From Gemmatimonadota bacterium (GTDB taxonomy: Bacteria; Gemmatimonadota; Gemmatimonadetes; Gemmatimonadales; GWC2-71-9): 7,184 bases of DNA. The stretch's first letter is position 1. Each line of letters begins with the position of its first letter. Under the pieces are notes generated by a model, which saw nothing but the letters and a program-made list of their open reading frames with translations, did not search any database and was not told where the DNA came from. Shown piece after piece: positions 1 through 7,184 of this stretch. Position numbers and translations under genes: made by a program. The stretch covers positions 1-7,184 of the forward strand of contig JAEHDT010000055.1 of the NCBI GenBank assembly GCA_016880225.1, given 5' to 3'.

Positions 1-1469
1 AGCGCCTCGCCGCTCGCGGTCGCCAGGTCGAGGAGGCGGTTGGGGCGAACCCCGAGGAACAGCAGGCCCGCCACCGCCACGGCGACCGCGGCGCCGCCGA
101 GGCGGCCGAGCCGCATGCCGGTATGAGCGTCTGGGAACGGCTCCGGCTTCATGTACATCGCCATGATGACCGGGAGATAGTAGCCGGCGGACACGACGCT
201 CGTAAGCACGAGGATGGCGGCGAGGGGCAGCTGGTGTGCGGCGGTCGCCGCGACCAGGATGTACCACTTTCCGATGAACCCCGCCGTCCCCGGGAAGCCG
301 AGCAGCGACAGCATGCAGATCGCGAGCGCGGCCGCGAGCCAGGGCCGGCGCTGGCCCAGTCCCGCCAGGTCGTCGATGCGTACGTCCCGCTCTCCGTCCC
401 GCCCCTTGGCGGCGAGCAGGGCGAAGGCCGCGATCGTCATGAGGGCGTAGGCCGCGAGGTAGAAGATGAACGCCGCGGAGCCGTGGCTGGGCCCCGCTGC
501 CACGGCGACGAGCAGGTAGCCCGCGTGCGCGATGGACGAGTATGCGAGCATCCGCTTCACCGAGCGCTGAGCCAGCGCGATCAGGTTGCCCGCCACCATA
601 GTCGCGACGGCGAGCCACCACACGATATCGCGCCAGGCGGCGACGTCGCCGAACGCCTCGGCCAGGACCCGCAACAGCGCGGCGAACGCCGCCGCCTTGA
701 CGCCCGTCGCCATGTACCCGGTGACCGGAGTGGGCGAGCCGTCGTACACGTCCGGCGCCCACATGTGGAATGGCACCGCCGCGACCTTGAAGGCGAACCC
801 GACCAGCAGGAGGCCGAGGCCGATCAAGAGCATCGGTCGCTGCTCGAGGCCGAGAGCCCGGATCTGGGCGCCGATCTGGGTCAGGTTGGTCGCGGCGGTC
901 GCGCCGTACACCAGCGCGATGCCGTACAGCAGGAAGCCCGAGGCGAACGCGCCGAGCAGGAAGTACTTGAGCGCCGCCTCCGCGGCCGGCGCGCTGTGCC
1001 GGTTGAATCCCGCGAGCACGTACACCGATACCGACATCAGCTCGAGACCGAGGAACACCACCATCAAATCGTCTCCGCCCGCCATGAGCATCATGCCGAG
1101 CGTGCCGAACAGCAGCAGCACGTAGTATTCCGGCGCGAGCAGCCGTTCTCGCTCGAGATACTCGAACGACACCAGCACCGTGAGCGCGGCGATCCCGAGG
1201 AACAGCCAGTCGACCACGAAGCGGAAGTCGTCCACGGCGATCATCCCCGGCGCGCCGACGGCCCGGGCGCTGTTCCACCAGAGCCACCACACCGCGGCTG
1301 CGGCGGCCGCGAGCCCCGCCAGGGTCAGCCAACCAGCCACCCGCAGGTCGGCCGCCGTGCGGTGCCGCCACGCCGTGACGAGCAATACCACCACGCCCGC
1401 CGCGGTGAGCACCACCTCGGGGAGCAGGGCTCGGAGCAGGTCGCGGGAGCTCAGGAGGTCGAGGGTCAT
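1..1469 (-). CDS. nuoN: NADH-quinone oxidoreductase subunit N (3' end cut off by window edge)
   Basis: Proton-pumping, antiporter-like membrane subunit of complex I, located between NuoM and the NuoK/NuoJ side of the membrane arm. I translated 489 residues on the minus strand with no stop before the window edge. Family members are usually about 480-500 residues, so probably only a few to a few tens of codons are missing. The protein is hydrophobic throughout, compatible with about 14 membrane helices. Family marks include the N-terminal LLPEVVL (residues 15-21), buried Glu143 in GLELMSVSVY (TM5), Lys228 in FKVAAVPFH (TM7), Lys258 in GVKAAAF (TM8), the loop WAPDVYDGSPTPVT (237-250), KRMLAYSSIAHAGY (305-318), and Lys401 in GTAGFIGKWY (TM12). 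These match the E. coli NuoN residues Glu133, Lys217, Lys247 and Lys395. The ATG start at 1467-1469 overlaps the nuoM stop in an ATGA, which supports this start and suggests translational coupling. The preceding ribosome site is weak. No terminator is visible because the gene end lies outside the window. Confidence 0.97.
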   Translation of the reverse strand, partial: MTLDLLSSRDLLRALLPEVVLTAAGVVVLLVTAWRHRTAADLRVAGWLTLAGLAAAAAAVWWLWWNSARAVGAPGMIAVDDFRFVVDWLFLGIAALTVLVSFEYLERERLLAPEYYVLLLFGTLGMMLMAGGDDLMVVFLGLELMSVSVYVLAGFNRHSAPAAEAALKYFLLGAFASGFLLYGIALVYGATAATNLTQIGAQIRALGLEQRPMLLIGLGLLLVGFAFKVAAVPFHMWAPDVYDGSPTPVTGYMATGVKAAAFAALLRVLAEAFGDVAAWRDIVWWLAVATMVAGNLIALAQRSVKRMLAYSSIAHAGYLLVAVAAGPSHGSAAFIFYLAAYALMTIAAFALLAAKGRDGERDVRIDDLAGLGQRRPWLAAALAICMLSLLGFPGTAGFIGKWYILVAATAAHQLPLAAILVLTSVVSAGYYLPVIMAMYMKPEPFPDAHTGMRLGRLGGAAVAVAVAGLLFLGVRPNRLLDLATASGEA

Positions 1470-2974
1470 CGCCCCGCCGTGAACACGGCGGCGTTCAGCC
1501 GCACCGACTGCACGAATTGCCGCGCCGCGGGCTCCATGCGGCGGAGGATCGGCTGCGGGTACACGCCGATCCACAGGATGCAGGCGAGGAGCGGCGCGAG
1601 CACCGCGATCTCCCGTGGCGTCAGGTCCGGCAGCTTCTCGTTCGCGCTCTTGTCGAGCGGATTGTAGATCACCCGCTGCAGCGCCGGGAGCAGGTACATG
1701 GCGGCGATGATCACGCCGGACGTCGCGATGATCGTGGGCAGCGGGTAGACGCGGAACGCTCCGATCAGCACCAGGAACTCTCCGACGAATCCGTTGGTGG
1801 CGGGAAGGCCGATCGACGAGAGCGACACGATCGTCAGCACCGCGGCGAGCATCGGCACGACCCGCGCGATGCCGCCGAACGACTCGATGAGGCGCGAGTG
1901 CCGCCGCTCGTACAGCATGCCCACGATGAAGAACAGCGCTCCGGTGGAGATCCCGTGGTTGATCATCACGAGCAGCGCACCCTGCACGCTCTGCAGCGTC
2001 AGCGCCCAGATGCCGAGCATCACGAACCCCAGGTGCGCGACCGACGAATAGGCGATCAGCTTCTTGAAGTCGGGCTGCACCATCGCGACGAGGCCGCCGT
2101 ACACGATCCCGACGAGCGCCAGCGTCACGATCACCCGCTGCACCGCGGGGTGCAGCGCCACCGCCGGGAATAACGGCAGGGCGAATCGCAGGAACCCGTA
2201 CGTGCCCATCTTGAGCAGAATGGCGGCGAGGATCACCGATCCGGCCGTGGGCGCCTCGACGTGCGCGTCGGGGAGCCACGTGTGGAACGGGAACATCGGC
2301 ACCTTGATCGCGAACGCGAGGAAGAAGGCGCCGAACAGCCAGTACGCGAGCGGCCCCAGGCCGCCGAGGTGCGCCGTGAGGTACGCGTAGGAGAACGAGT
2401 ACACCCCCGAGCGCACGCCCACGGCGTGCACGAGCGCGAGGATCGCGAGCAGCATCAGCAGCGACCCGAAGAACGTGTAGATGAAGAACTTCACGGCCGC
2501 GTACAGCCGCCGCTCGCCGCCCCACACCCCGATGATGAAGTACATCGGGATGAGCATGACCTCCCACATCACGTAGAAGAGGAACAGGTCGAGGGCCACG
2601 AACACGCCGATCATGCCCGACGTGAGCACGAGCAGCAGGGCGTAGAAGCCGCGCTCGCGCTCCTTGATGTAGTTGTAGCTGCCGAGCACCGACAAGGGGA
2701 CGAGGAACGTGGTGAGCAGCACCAGGAACAGCGAGATGCCGTCCACCCCCACCGTGTAGCGGATGCCCCAGTTCTCGATCCAGGGCAGGTCTACGAAGCA
2801 CTGCACCCCGCCGTCGGGGACGAATACCCACCACAGCGGCACCGACAGCGCGAACTCGACCAGGCTGGCTCCGAGCGCGACGTGCTTGCCCCAGCGCGCC
2901 GGCACGAGCAGGACGACCACGGCGCCGAGCACGGGCCAGGCGAGCAACGCGGTGAGCACCCACTGGCGGTACAC
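1466..2974 (-). CDS. nuoM: NADH-quinone oxidoreductase subunit M
   Basis: Middle antiporter-like proton-pumping subunit of the complex I membrane arm, between NuoL and NuoN. It has 502 residues, about the usual length (E. coli about 509), and is hydrophobic throughout with roughly 14 membrane helices. Diagnostic residues are Glu138 in FYVMWEVMLIPMYF (TM5), Lys224 in AIKVPMFPFHTWLPDAHVEA (TM7), Lys255 in LLKMGTYGFLRF (TM8), KKLIAYSSVAHLGF (304-317), and Glu399 in GLPATNGFVGEFLVL (TM12). These match E. coli NuoM Glu144, Lys234, Lys265 and Glu407. Glu rather than Lys in TM12 is the family mark that separates NuoM from NuoL and NuoN. The start is GTG at 2972-2974, three nucleotides after the nuoL TAG, and a GGTGAGG ribosome site lies six nucleotides upstream. 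The stop TGA overlaps the nuoN ATG. Frame, length and neighbours all agree. Confidence 0.98.
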   Translation of the reverse strand: MYRQWVLTALLAWPVLGAVVVLLVPARWGKHVALGASLVEFALSVPLWWVFVPDGGVQCFVDLPWIENWGIRYTVGVDGISLFLVLLTTFLVPLSVLGSYNYIKERERGFYALLLVLTSGMIGVFVALDLFLFYVMWEVMLIPMYFIIGVWGGERRLYAAVKFFIYTFFGSLLMLLAILALVHAVGVRSGVYSFSYAYLTAHLGGLGPLAYWLFGAFFLAFAIKVPMFPFHTWLPDAHVEAPTAGSVILAAILLKMGTYGFLRFALPLFPAVALHPAVQRVIVTLALVGIVYGGLVAMVQPDFKKLIAYSSVAHLGFVMLGIWALTLQSVQGALLVMINHGISTGALFFIVGMLYERRHSRLIESFGGIARVVPMLAAVLTIVSLSSIGLPATNGFVGEFLVLIGAFRVYPLPTIIATSGVIIAAMYLLPALQRVIYNPLDKSANEKLPDLTPREIAVLAPLLACILWIGVYPQPILRRMEPAARQFVQSVRLNAAVFTAGR

Positions 2975-2977
2975 GGG

Positions 2978-4966
2978 CTACCTCACCGTCACGCCGAGCA
3001 GGGTGAGCACGCCGATCACGCCGATCACGAACAGCAGCACGTATGCGCCGACTTCGCCGGTCTGTAGCCGGCTGCCCGCCCAGCCCAGGGCGCGGGACAG
3101 GGCGGCGGTGCCGTTGACCAGCCAGCCGTCCACCAGGCGGGCATCGACGACCTTCCACAGCACCTCGCGCGAGATCCACATCACCGGCCGCACCACGAGC
3201 GCGTCGTACAGCTCGTCCACGTACCACTTCTTCCACAGGACGCGCCCCAAGCCCCTTTCAGCCGGGGCGAGGCGGGCGGGAACGAGGGTCTCCAGCTTGA
3301 GCCAGCGGAACGCGGCGACGATGCCGAGCGCCGCCACGAGCACCGCGCCGGCGACGAGGGTCCACTCCGTCCCCGCCGCGACTTCGATCGGAGGTTGCAG
3401 CCGGGCGGCCGCACCCGTCACGGGCTCGAGCCAGTGCTCGAGCAACGCGCCACCGCCGAACAGCGGCGGGATGTTGAGCCCGCCGCCCAGTACCGTCAGC
3501 GCGCCGAGCACGAGGAGCGGAGCCGTCATGAGCCATGGCGCCTCGTGCAGGTGCTCGCGCTCCCGGTCGCCAGTGCGGTTCGGACCGTGGAAGGTGTAGC
3601 GCATGAGCCGGGTCATGTAGAACGCCGTCAGCAGCGCCGCCGCGATCCCCATCGCCCAGAAGGCGTACCAGATCGGCCGCACCGCCCCCTCGGCGAACGC
3701 AGCGCCGAGGATCTCGTCCTTGGAGAAGAATCCGGCGAACGGCGGGATGCCGGCGATGGCGAGCGTGGCGATCCACATGAGCGTCGCGGTCCACGGCAAG
3801 TGGCGGGCGAGCCCGCCCATGTTGCGCATGTCCTGCGCATCCTCGTGGGAGTGGGTCGCGTGGTACGCGTGGTGCATCGCGTTGATCACGCTCCCCGATC
3901 CGAGGAACAGCAGCGCTTTGAAGAAGGCGTGCGTCGCGAGGTGAAAGATGCCGGCGGCGTACACGCCGGTGCCGACGCCGACGAACATGTAGCCGAGCTG
4001 CGAGACCGTGGAGTACGCGAGCACCCGCTTGATGTCCCACTGCTTGAGCGCGATCGTGGCCGCGAACAAGGCCGTGAGCGCCCCGATCCCGGCGACCACC
4101 GCGCTGCCCGTGGGCGACAGCGCGAACAGCACGCCGCACCGCGCCACGAGATAGACGCCGGCCGTGACCATGGTGGCGGCGTGGATCAGGGCCGACACGG
4201 GGGTGGGCCCCTGCATTGCGTCGGGCAGCCAGGTGTACAGGGGGATCTGGGCGGATTTGCCGGTGCAGCCGAGAAACAGGAACAGCGTGATCGCGGTGAC
4301 GAGCGCGCCGCCCGCGGCGAACGCGGTGGGCGCTTTGGCGAACACGGTGGTGAAGTCGAGCGAGCCGATGCGCCAGAAGATCAGAAACATCGCCACCAGA
4401 AATCCGAAGTCCCCGATCCGGTTCACGATGAAGGCCTTCTTGCCCGCGTCGGCGTTGATCTGCTCGTTGAACCAGAAGCCGATCAGCAGATACGAGCACA
4501 GGCCCACGCCTTCCCAGCCGACGAACATCACCGGGAAACTCGCGCCCAGCACGAGGATGAGCATGAAGAAGACGAACAGGTTCAGGTACGCGAAGTAGCG
4601 CGCGTATCCGGGGTCGTCCCGCATGTAGCCGACGCTGAACACGTGGATCAGGGCTCCGACGCCCGTCACGACGAGCAGCATGACCGCCGAGAGCTGATCG
4701 AGCTGGAGCGCGAACGCCACTTTCAGCTCACCCACGTTGAGCCAGTCCCAGTAGGAAAAGACCAGGGGTTCGGCGGAGCGGAGTCGGGCGAGCCCGACCA
4801 CGGCGAAGGCGGCCGCAGCGAAGGCGAGCGCCAGGGTGCCGACGCCCACGATCGATACGGCGCGCTTGGTGCGCGCGCCGGCGAGCGCCAGCGCGCCGTT
4901 CACGACGAAGCCGGCCAACGGCAGCGCCGGCACGACCCAGAGCAGGGACAGCGGCGGCGCGGCCAT
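2978..4966 (-). CDS. nuoL: NADH-quinone oxidoreductase subunit L
   Basis: Distal antiporter-like proton-pumping subunit of complex I, carrying the long lateral helix that runs along the membrane arm. It has 662 residues, somewhat longer than E. coli NuoL (613). Pump residues are Glu152 in VGWEGVGLCSYLL (TM5), Asp186 in NRIGDFGFL, Lys237 in GCTGKSAQIPLYTWLPDAM (TM7), His262 in LIHAATMVTAGVY (TM8), His342, His346 and Lys350 in FHLATHAFFKALLFLG, and Lys416 in GFFSKDEIL (TM12). The C-terminal part has a helix near 535-553, the amphipathic lateral helix from about 573 to 635 (opening with LWKKWYVDELYDALVVRP), and an anchoring helix at about 640-660. The same frame stays open upstream to 5413, but that stretch only overlaps nuoK. 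The ATG at 4964-4966, sharing one base with the nuoK TGA, gives the expected N-terminus (MAAPPLSLLWVVPALPLAGF). A histidine-rich insertion lies at residues 365-374 (see findings). Confidence 0.98.
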   Translation of the reverse strand: MAAPPLSLLWVVPALPLAGFVVNGALALAGARTKRAVSIVGVGTLALAFAAAAFAVVGLARLRSAEPLVFSYWDWLNVGELKVAFALQLDQLSAVMLLVVTGVGALIHVFSVGYMRDDPGYARYFAYLNLFVFFMLILVLGASFPVMFVGWEGVGLCSYLLIGFWFNEQINADAGKKAFIVNRIGDFGFLVAMFLIFWRIGSLDFTTVFAKAPTAFAAGGALVTAITLFLFLGCTGKSAQIPLYTWLPDAMQGPTPVSALIHAATMVTAGVYLVARCGVLFALSPTGSAVVAGIGALTALFAATIALKQWDIKRVLAYSTVSQLGYMFVGVGTGVYAAGIFHLATHAFFKALLFLGSGSVINAMHHAYHATHSHEDAQDMRNMGGLARHLPWTATLMWIATLAIAGIPPFAGFFSKDEILGAAFAEGAVRPIWYAFWAMGIAAALLTAFYMTRLMRYTFHGPNRTGDREREHLHEAPWLMTAPLLVLGALTVLGGGLNIPPLFGGGALLEHWLEPVTGAAARLQPPIEVAAGTEWTLVAGAVLVAALGIVAAFRWLKLETLVPARLAPAERGLGRVLWKKWYVDELYDALVVRPVMWISREVLWKVVDARLVDGWLVNGTAALSRALGWAGSRLQTGEVGAYVLLFVIGVIGVLTLLGVTVR
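2981..2987 (-). promoter_or_regulatory. Ribosome binding site of nuoM
   Basis: On the minus strand this reads GGTGAGG, six nucleotides before the nuoM GTG at 2972-2974, overlapping the last codons of nuoL. It supports the GTG as the nuoM start, since there is no intergenic space to hold another signal. Confidence 0.6.
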
Positions 4967-5261
4967 CAGCCTTTGAGCAGATTGATGTCCTGCAGGTTGA
5001 CCGTCTGCCGGTGGCGGTAGATGGCGAGCATGATCGCGAGGCCGACGGCGGCTTCGGCCGCCGCCACCGCCATGACGAAGAAGACGAAGATCTGGCCGGC
5101 GACGCCGAGCTGCTGCGCCAGGGCCACGAACGTCAGGTTCACGGCGTTGAGCATCAGCTCGACGCACATGAAGATCACGATCGCGTTGCGGCGCAGCAGC
5201 ACGCCGGCGACGCCGAGCGCGAACAGCACCGCGGAGACGGCGAGCGACGGCCCGAGCAGCA

Positions 5262-5262
<1 letters not shown>
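4966..5262 (-). CDS. nuoK: NADH-quinone oxidoreductase subunit K
   Basis: Small three-helix membrane subunit of complex I, homologous to MrpC. It links the NuoH/NuoJ quinone-side region to the NuoN pump. It has 98 residues, the normal family length (about 100). The two membrane glutamates known to matter for proton coupling are present: Glu35 in FMCVELMLNAVNLTFVAL (TM2) and Glu70 in VAAAEAAVGLAIMLAIYR (TM3), matching E. coli NuoK Glu36 and Glu72. The C-terminus ends in the typical short NLQDINLLKG. The same frame is open upstream to 5679, but that part falls inside nuoJ in another frame. The ATG at 5260-5262 shares one base with the nuoJ TGA and gives the family-typical length, so it was chosen. 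The stop TGA in turn shares one base with the nuoL ATG, which suggests coupled translation of J, K and L. Confidence 0.97.
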
Positions 5263-5777
<515 letters not shown>

Positions 5778-5780
5778 GGA

Positions 5781-6287
5781 TTACTCGCCCTTGGGATCGG
5801 AGGGGTCCCACAGGCTCGAGACCGGGTGCGTCTGGGCGCACAGTCGCTCGAGGTCGTACACGAACCGATCGCGTGAGAACTCGGAGTTCTCGTAGTGCAC
5901 GCCCACGTGGATCGCCTCCTCGGGGCACACCTCCTGGCAGTAGCCGCAGAACACACAGCGGAACTCGTCGATTTCGTAGATCAGCGGATAGCGGTTGCCC
6001 TGCTCGTCTTCCCCGGGCACGAGCTTGATGCAGTTCGCCGGGCAGATCTGCGGGCACAGCCCGCAGGCGACGCACTTGGCGCGTCCCTGCTCGTCGGTGA
6101 GCATGCGGTGCGTGCCGCGCCAGCGGGGCGAGATCGCCCAGTCGTCCGTCGCCTTCTCCTCCGGGTACTGCATCGTCACTTTCGGCCGGAACAGATGCTG
6201 CAGGGTGAGCGCCATGCCCTGGAGCGCGGCCCGTACGTAGGAGGCCTGGGCCCCCGGTCGCATCATCACCTTCACGCCGATCGCCAT
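5781..6287 (-). CDS. nuoI: NADH-quinone oxidoreductase subunit I (2x[4Fe-4S] ferredoxin-type)
   Basis: Peripheral-arm subunit of complex I that carries clusters N6a and N6b and passes electrons toward cluster N2 near quinone. It is homologous to TYKY/NDUFS8 and T. thermophilus Nqo9. It has 168 residues (E. coli 180). Two full CxxCxxCxxxCP motifs are visible: Cys72, Cys75, Cys78 and Cys82, and then Cys111, Cys114, Cys117 and Cys121. The ferredoxin pattern implies that the fourth Cys of each motif ligates the other cluster. Family context includes the N-terminal helix region, YPEEK (41-45), RWRGTHRML (55-63), and HYENSEFSRDRFVYDLERL (131-149) near the end. The same frame is open upstream to 6641, but that stretch is only nuoH in another frame. 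The ATG at 6285-6287 gives the family length, shares one base with the nuoH TGA, and has a strong GGAGGA ribosome site nine nucleotides upstream. It is the only soluble iron-sulfur subunit in the window. Confidence 0.98.
   Translation of the reverse strand: MAIGVKVMMRPGAQASYVRAALQGMALTLQHLFRPKVTMQYPEEKATDDWAISPRWRGTHRMLTDEQGRAKCVACGLCPQICPANCIKLVPGEDEQGNRYPLIYEIDEFRCVFCGYCQEVCPEEAIHVGVHYENSEFSRDRFVYDLERLCAQTHPVSSLWDPSDPKGE
5788..5792 (-). promoter_or_regulatory. Possible ribosome binding site of nuoJ
   Basis: On the minus strand this reads AAGGG, ten nucleotides before the nuoJ GTG at 5775-5777, inside the last codons of nuoI. The match is moderate and the spacing slightly long. It is offered because the GTG start is otherwise supported only by the N-terminal sequence and the tight packing. 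Confidence 0.4.
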
Positions 6288-7184
6288 CAGGCACGCTCCT
6301 CCGCCACGGAGCCGGAGACGATGTGGCCGCGGTCGAGCACGAAGTACAGCGGCACCGTAAGCAGCAGGTTGAGGGCGAACAGTGTCAGGGCGAAGCGCGT
6401 GTCGTATGTCCAGCCCAGCCCGTCGTGGAGCAGCCAGATGGCGGTGGCGATCACCGTCACGTAGCCGAGGGCGAAGGGCAACATCACCTTCCAGCCGAGC
6501 GCCATCAGCTGGTCGTAGCGGAAGCGCGGCAGCGTCCACCGCACCCAGATGTAGAGGAACAGGAAGAACCCCACCTTGAACGAGAACGCGAGCAGCGTCG
6601 CGACCGTCTTGAGGACGGTCCAGGGCGCGACGTTGTCCCACTGGGTGAAGGGGATGTCGTACCCGCCGAAGAACAGCGTCGCCATCAGGGCCGACGCGGT
6701 CACCATGTTCGAGTACTCGGCGATGTAGAACATCGAGAACTTCATCGCGCTGTACTCGGTGTGGTAGCCCGCGATAAGCTCGGTCTCCGCTTCGGGCAGG
6801 TCGAACGGCAGGCGGTTGGTCTCCGCGAACGCGGCGACGATGAACACGAAGTACGCGAGCGACAGGGGGAACACGTTCCAGGTGAAGAGCGACGGCGATT
6901 GCCTGGCGATGACGTCCGTGAGCGTCACGTTCCCCGACAGGAGCAGCACCGCCACCGTGCTCATGCCCATCGCGATCTCGTAGGAGATCATCTGCGCTGA
7001 GGAGCGCAGGCCGCCGAGGAAGGGATACTTCGAGTTGGCGGCGTAGCCGGCCAGCACGATGCCGTACACACCCAGCGACACGATGCCGAACGTGTAGAGA
7101 ATGCCCACGTTGAGGTCGGCGAGGACCATCCGCTGGTCGCCGATTTTGGAGCCGAAAGGAATCACCGCCAGGTTCAGCAGCGCG
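6287..7184 (-). CDS. nuoH: NADH-quinone oxidoreductase subunit H (5' end cut off by window edge)
   Basis: Membrane subunit that forms, with NuoB and NuoD, the quinone-binding chamber of complex I and starts the proton-coupling path. The visible 298 residues run from the window edge to TGA at 6287-6289. The frame is open through 7184, so the start is outside; bacterial NuoH is usually 325-420 residues, so the N-terminal portion is missing. The first visible residues, ALLNLAVIPFGSKI, are the conserved IPFG region, so the GTG at 7163-7165 is internal and not a start. Conserved blocks are GGLRSSAQMISYEIAMG (about 6965-7015), the acidic quinone-side loop NRLPFDLPEAETELIAGYHT followed by EYSAMKF (6737-6817), WVRWTLPRFRYDQLMALGWK near 6488-6547, and Glu in YEIAMG at 6977-6979. 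The C-terminus extends past where E. coli NuoH ends, with one more hydrophobic helix and a short charged tail. The stop shares one base with the nuoI ATG. Confidence 0.97.
   Translation of the reverse strand, partial: ALLNLAVIPFGSKIGDQRMVLADLNVGILYTFGIVSLGVYGIVLAGYAANSKYPFLGGLRSSAQMISYEIAMGMSTVAVLLLSGNVTLTDVIARQSPSLFTWNVFPLSLAYFVFIVAAFAETNRLPFDLPEAETELIAGYHTEYSAMKFSMFYIAEYSNMVTASALMATLFFGGYDIPFTQWDNVAPWTVLKTVATLLAFSFKVGFFLFLYIWVRWTLPRFRYDQLMALGWKVMLPFALGYVTVIATAIWLLHDGLGWTYDTRFALTLFALNLLLTVPLYFVLDRGHIVSGSVAEERA
6297..6302 (-). promoter_or_regulatory. Ribosome binding site of nuoI
   Basis: On the minus strand this reads GGAGGA, nine nucleotides before the nuoI ATG at 6285-6287, within the last codons of nuoH. 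It is the best Shine-Dalgarno match at any junction in the window. It decides the nuoI start over the open upstream frame. Inference: nuoI can recruit ribosomes independently as well as by coupling to nuoH. Confidence 0.7.

Noticed and set aside
123..1667. Long open frame on the + strand (514 codons) opposite nuoN and the end of nuoM
   Set aside because: The translation is dominated by Arg, Glu, His, Gln and Asp, with no recognisable domain. It is the mirror product of GC-rich hydrophobic coding DNA on the other strand. nuoN and nuoM explain the region fully.
2261..3067. + strand open frame of 268 codons rich in His, Glu and Gln
   Set aside because: It is an antisense shadow of nuoM and the end of nuoL. 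The composition is not protein-like and there is no plausible ribosome site context.
3258..4499. Minus-strand open frame of 413 codons within nuoL in another frame
   Set aside because: The translation is Arg/His/Ala/Gly-rich without domains, typical of a +1 shadow in high-GC DNA. The nuoL frame is unbroken across it.
3395..5020. Long open frame on the + strand (541 codons) opposite nuoL
   Set aside because: It has the same low-complexity, highly charged composition as other antisense frames here, with no family match I can recognise. nuoL shows conserved catalytic residues throughout this stretch.
6288..6641. Possible longer NuoI with a 118-residue N-terminal extension
   Set aside because: The extension overlaps conserved nuoH coding sequence in another frame and is low complexity. 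The ATG at 6285-6287 has a strong ribosome site and gives the usual NuoI length.

Overview
This window is one continuous stretch of a proton-pumping NADH:quinone oxidoreductase (respiratory complex I, NDH-1) operon. All genes are on the minus strand, so transcription runs from high to low coordinates in the order nuoH (5' end cut off), nuoI, nuoJ, nuoK, nuoL, nuoM, nuoN (last few codons cut off). This is the standard bacterial order for the second half of a nuo operon. The genes for the NADH-oxidising and connecting arm (nuoA-G) would lie beyond position 7184 if the full operon is present.

The DNA is strongly GC-rich, with nearly all third codon positions G or C. The host is therefore a high-GC bacterium with an aerobic or otherwise quinone-linked respiratory chain. 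The protein style (NuoI core, His-rich NuoL loop, extended NuoH C-terminus) reminds me of Gemmatimonadota or related soil/sediment phyla. That is a weak impression, not a demonstrated assignment.

Layout: nuoH 6287-7184 (membrane subunit at the quinone site), nuoI 5781-6287 (two [4Fe-4S] clusters, the peripheral-arm protein closest to the membrane), nuoJ 5262-5777 and nuoK 4966-5262 (small membrane subunits linking the quinone site to the pumps), nuoL 2978-4966, nuoM 1466-2974 and nuoN 1-1469 (the three antiporter-like pump subunits). Packing is extreme: every junction is either a 1-4 nt stop/start overlap or a 3 nt gap, so there is no intergenic DNA and no room for an internal terminator. No stretch lacks a gene.

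Functionally, electrons reach the NuoI clusters and then quinone at the NuoH-lined site. The conformational or electrostatic signal passes through NuoH, NuoJ and NuoK to the chain of buried Glu/Lys/His residues in NuoN, NuoM and NuoL. All the key residues I could check are present, so the complex looks active. I found no mobile element, RNA gene, CRISPR array or novel system. The findings are minor points within an ordinary housekeeping operon.
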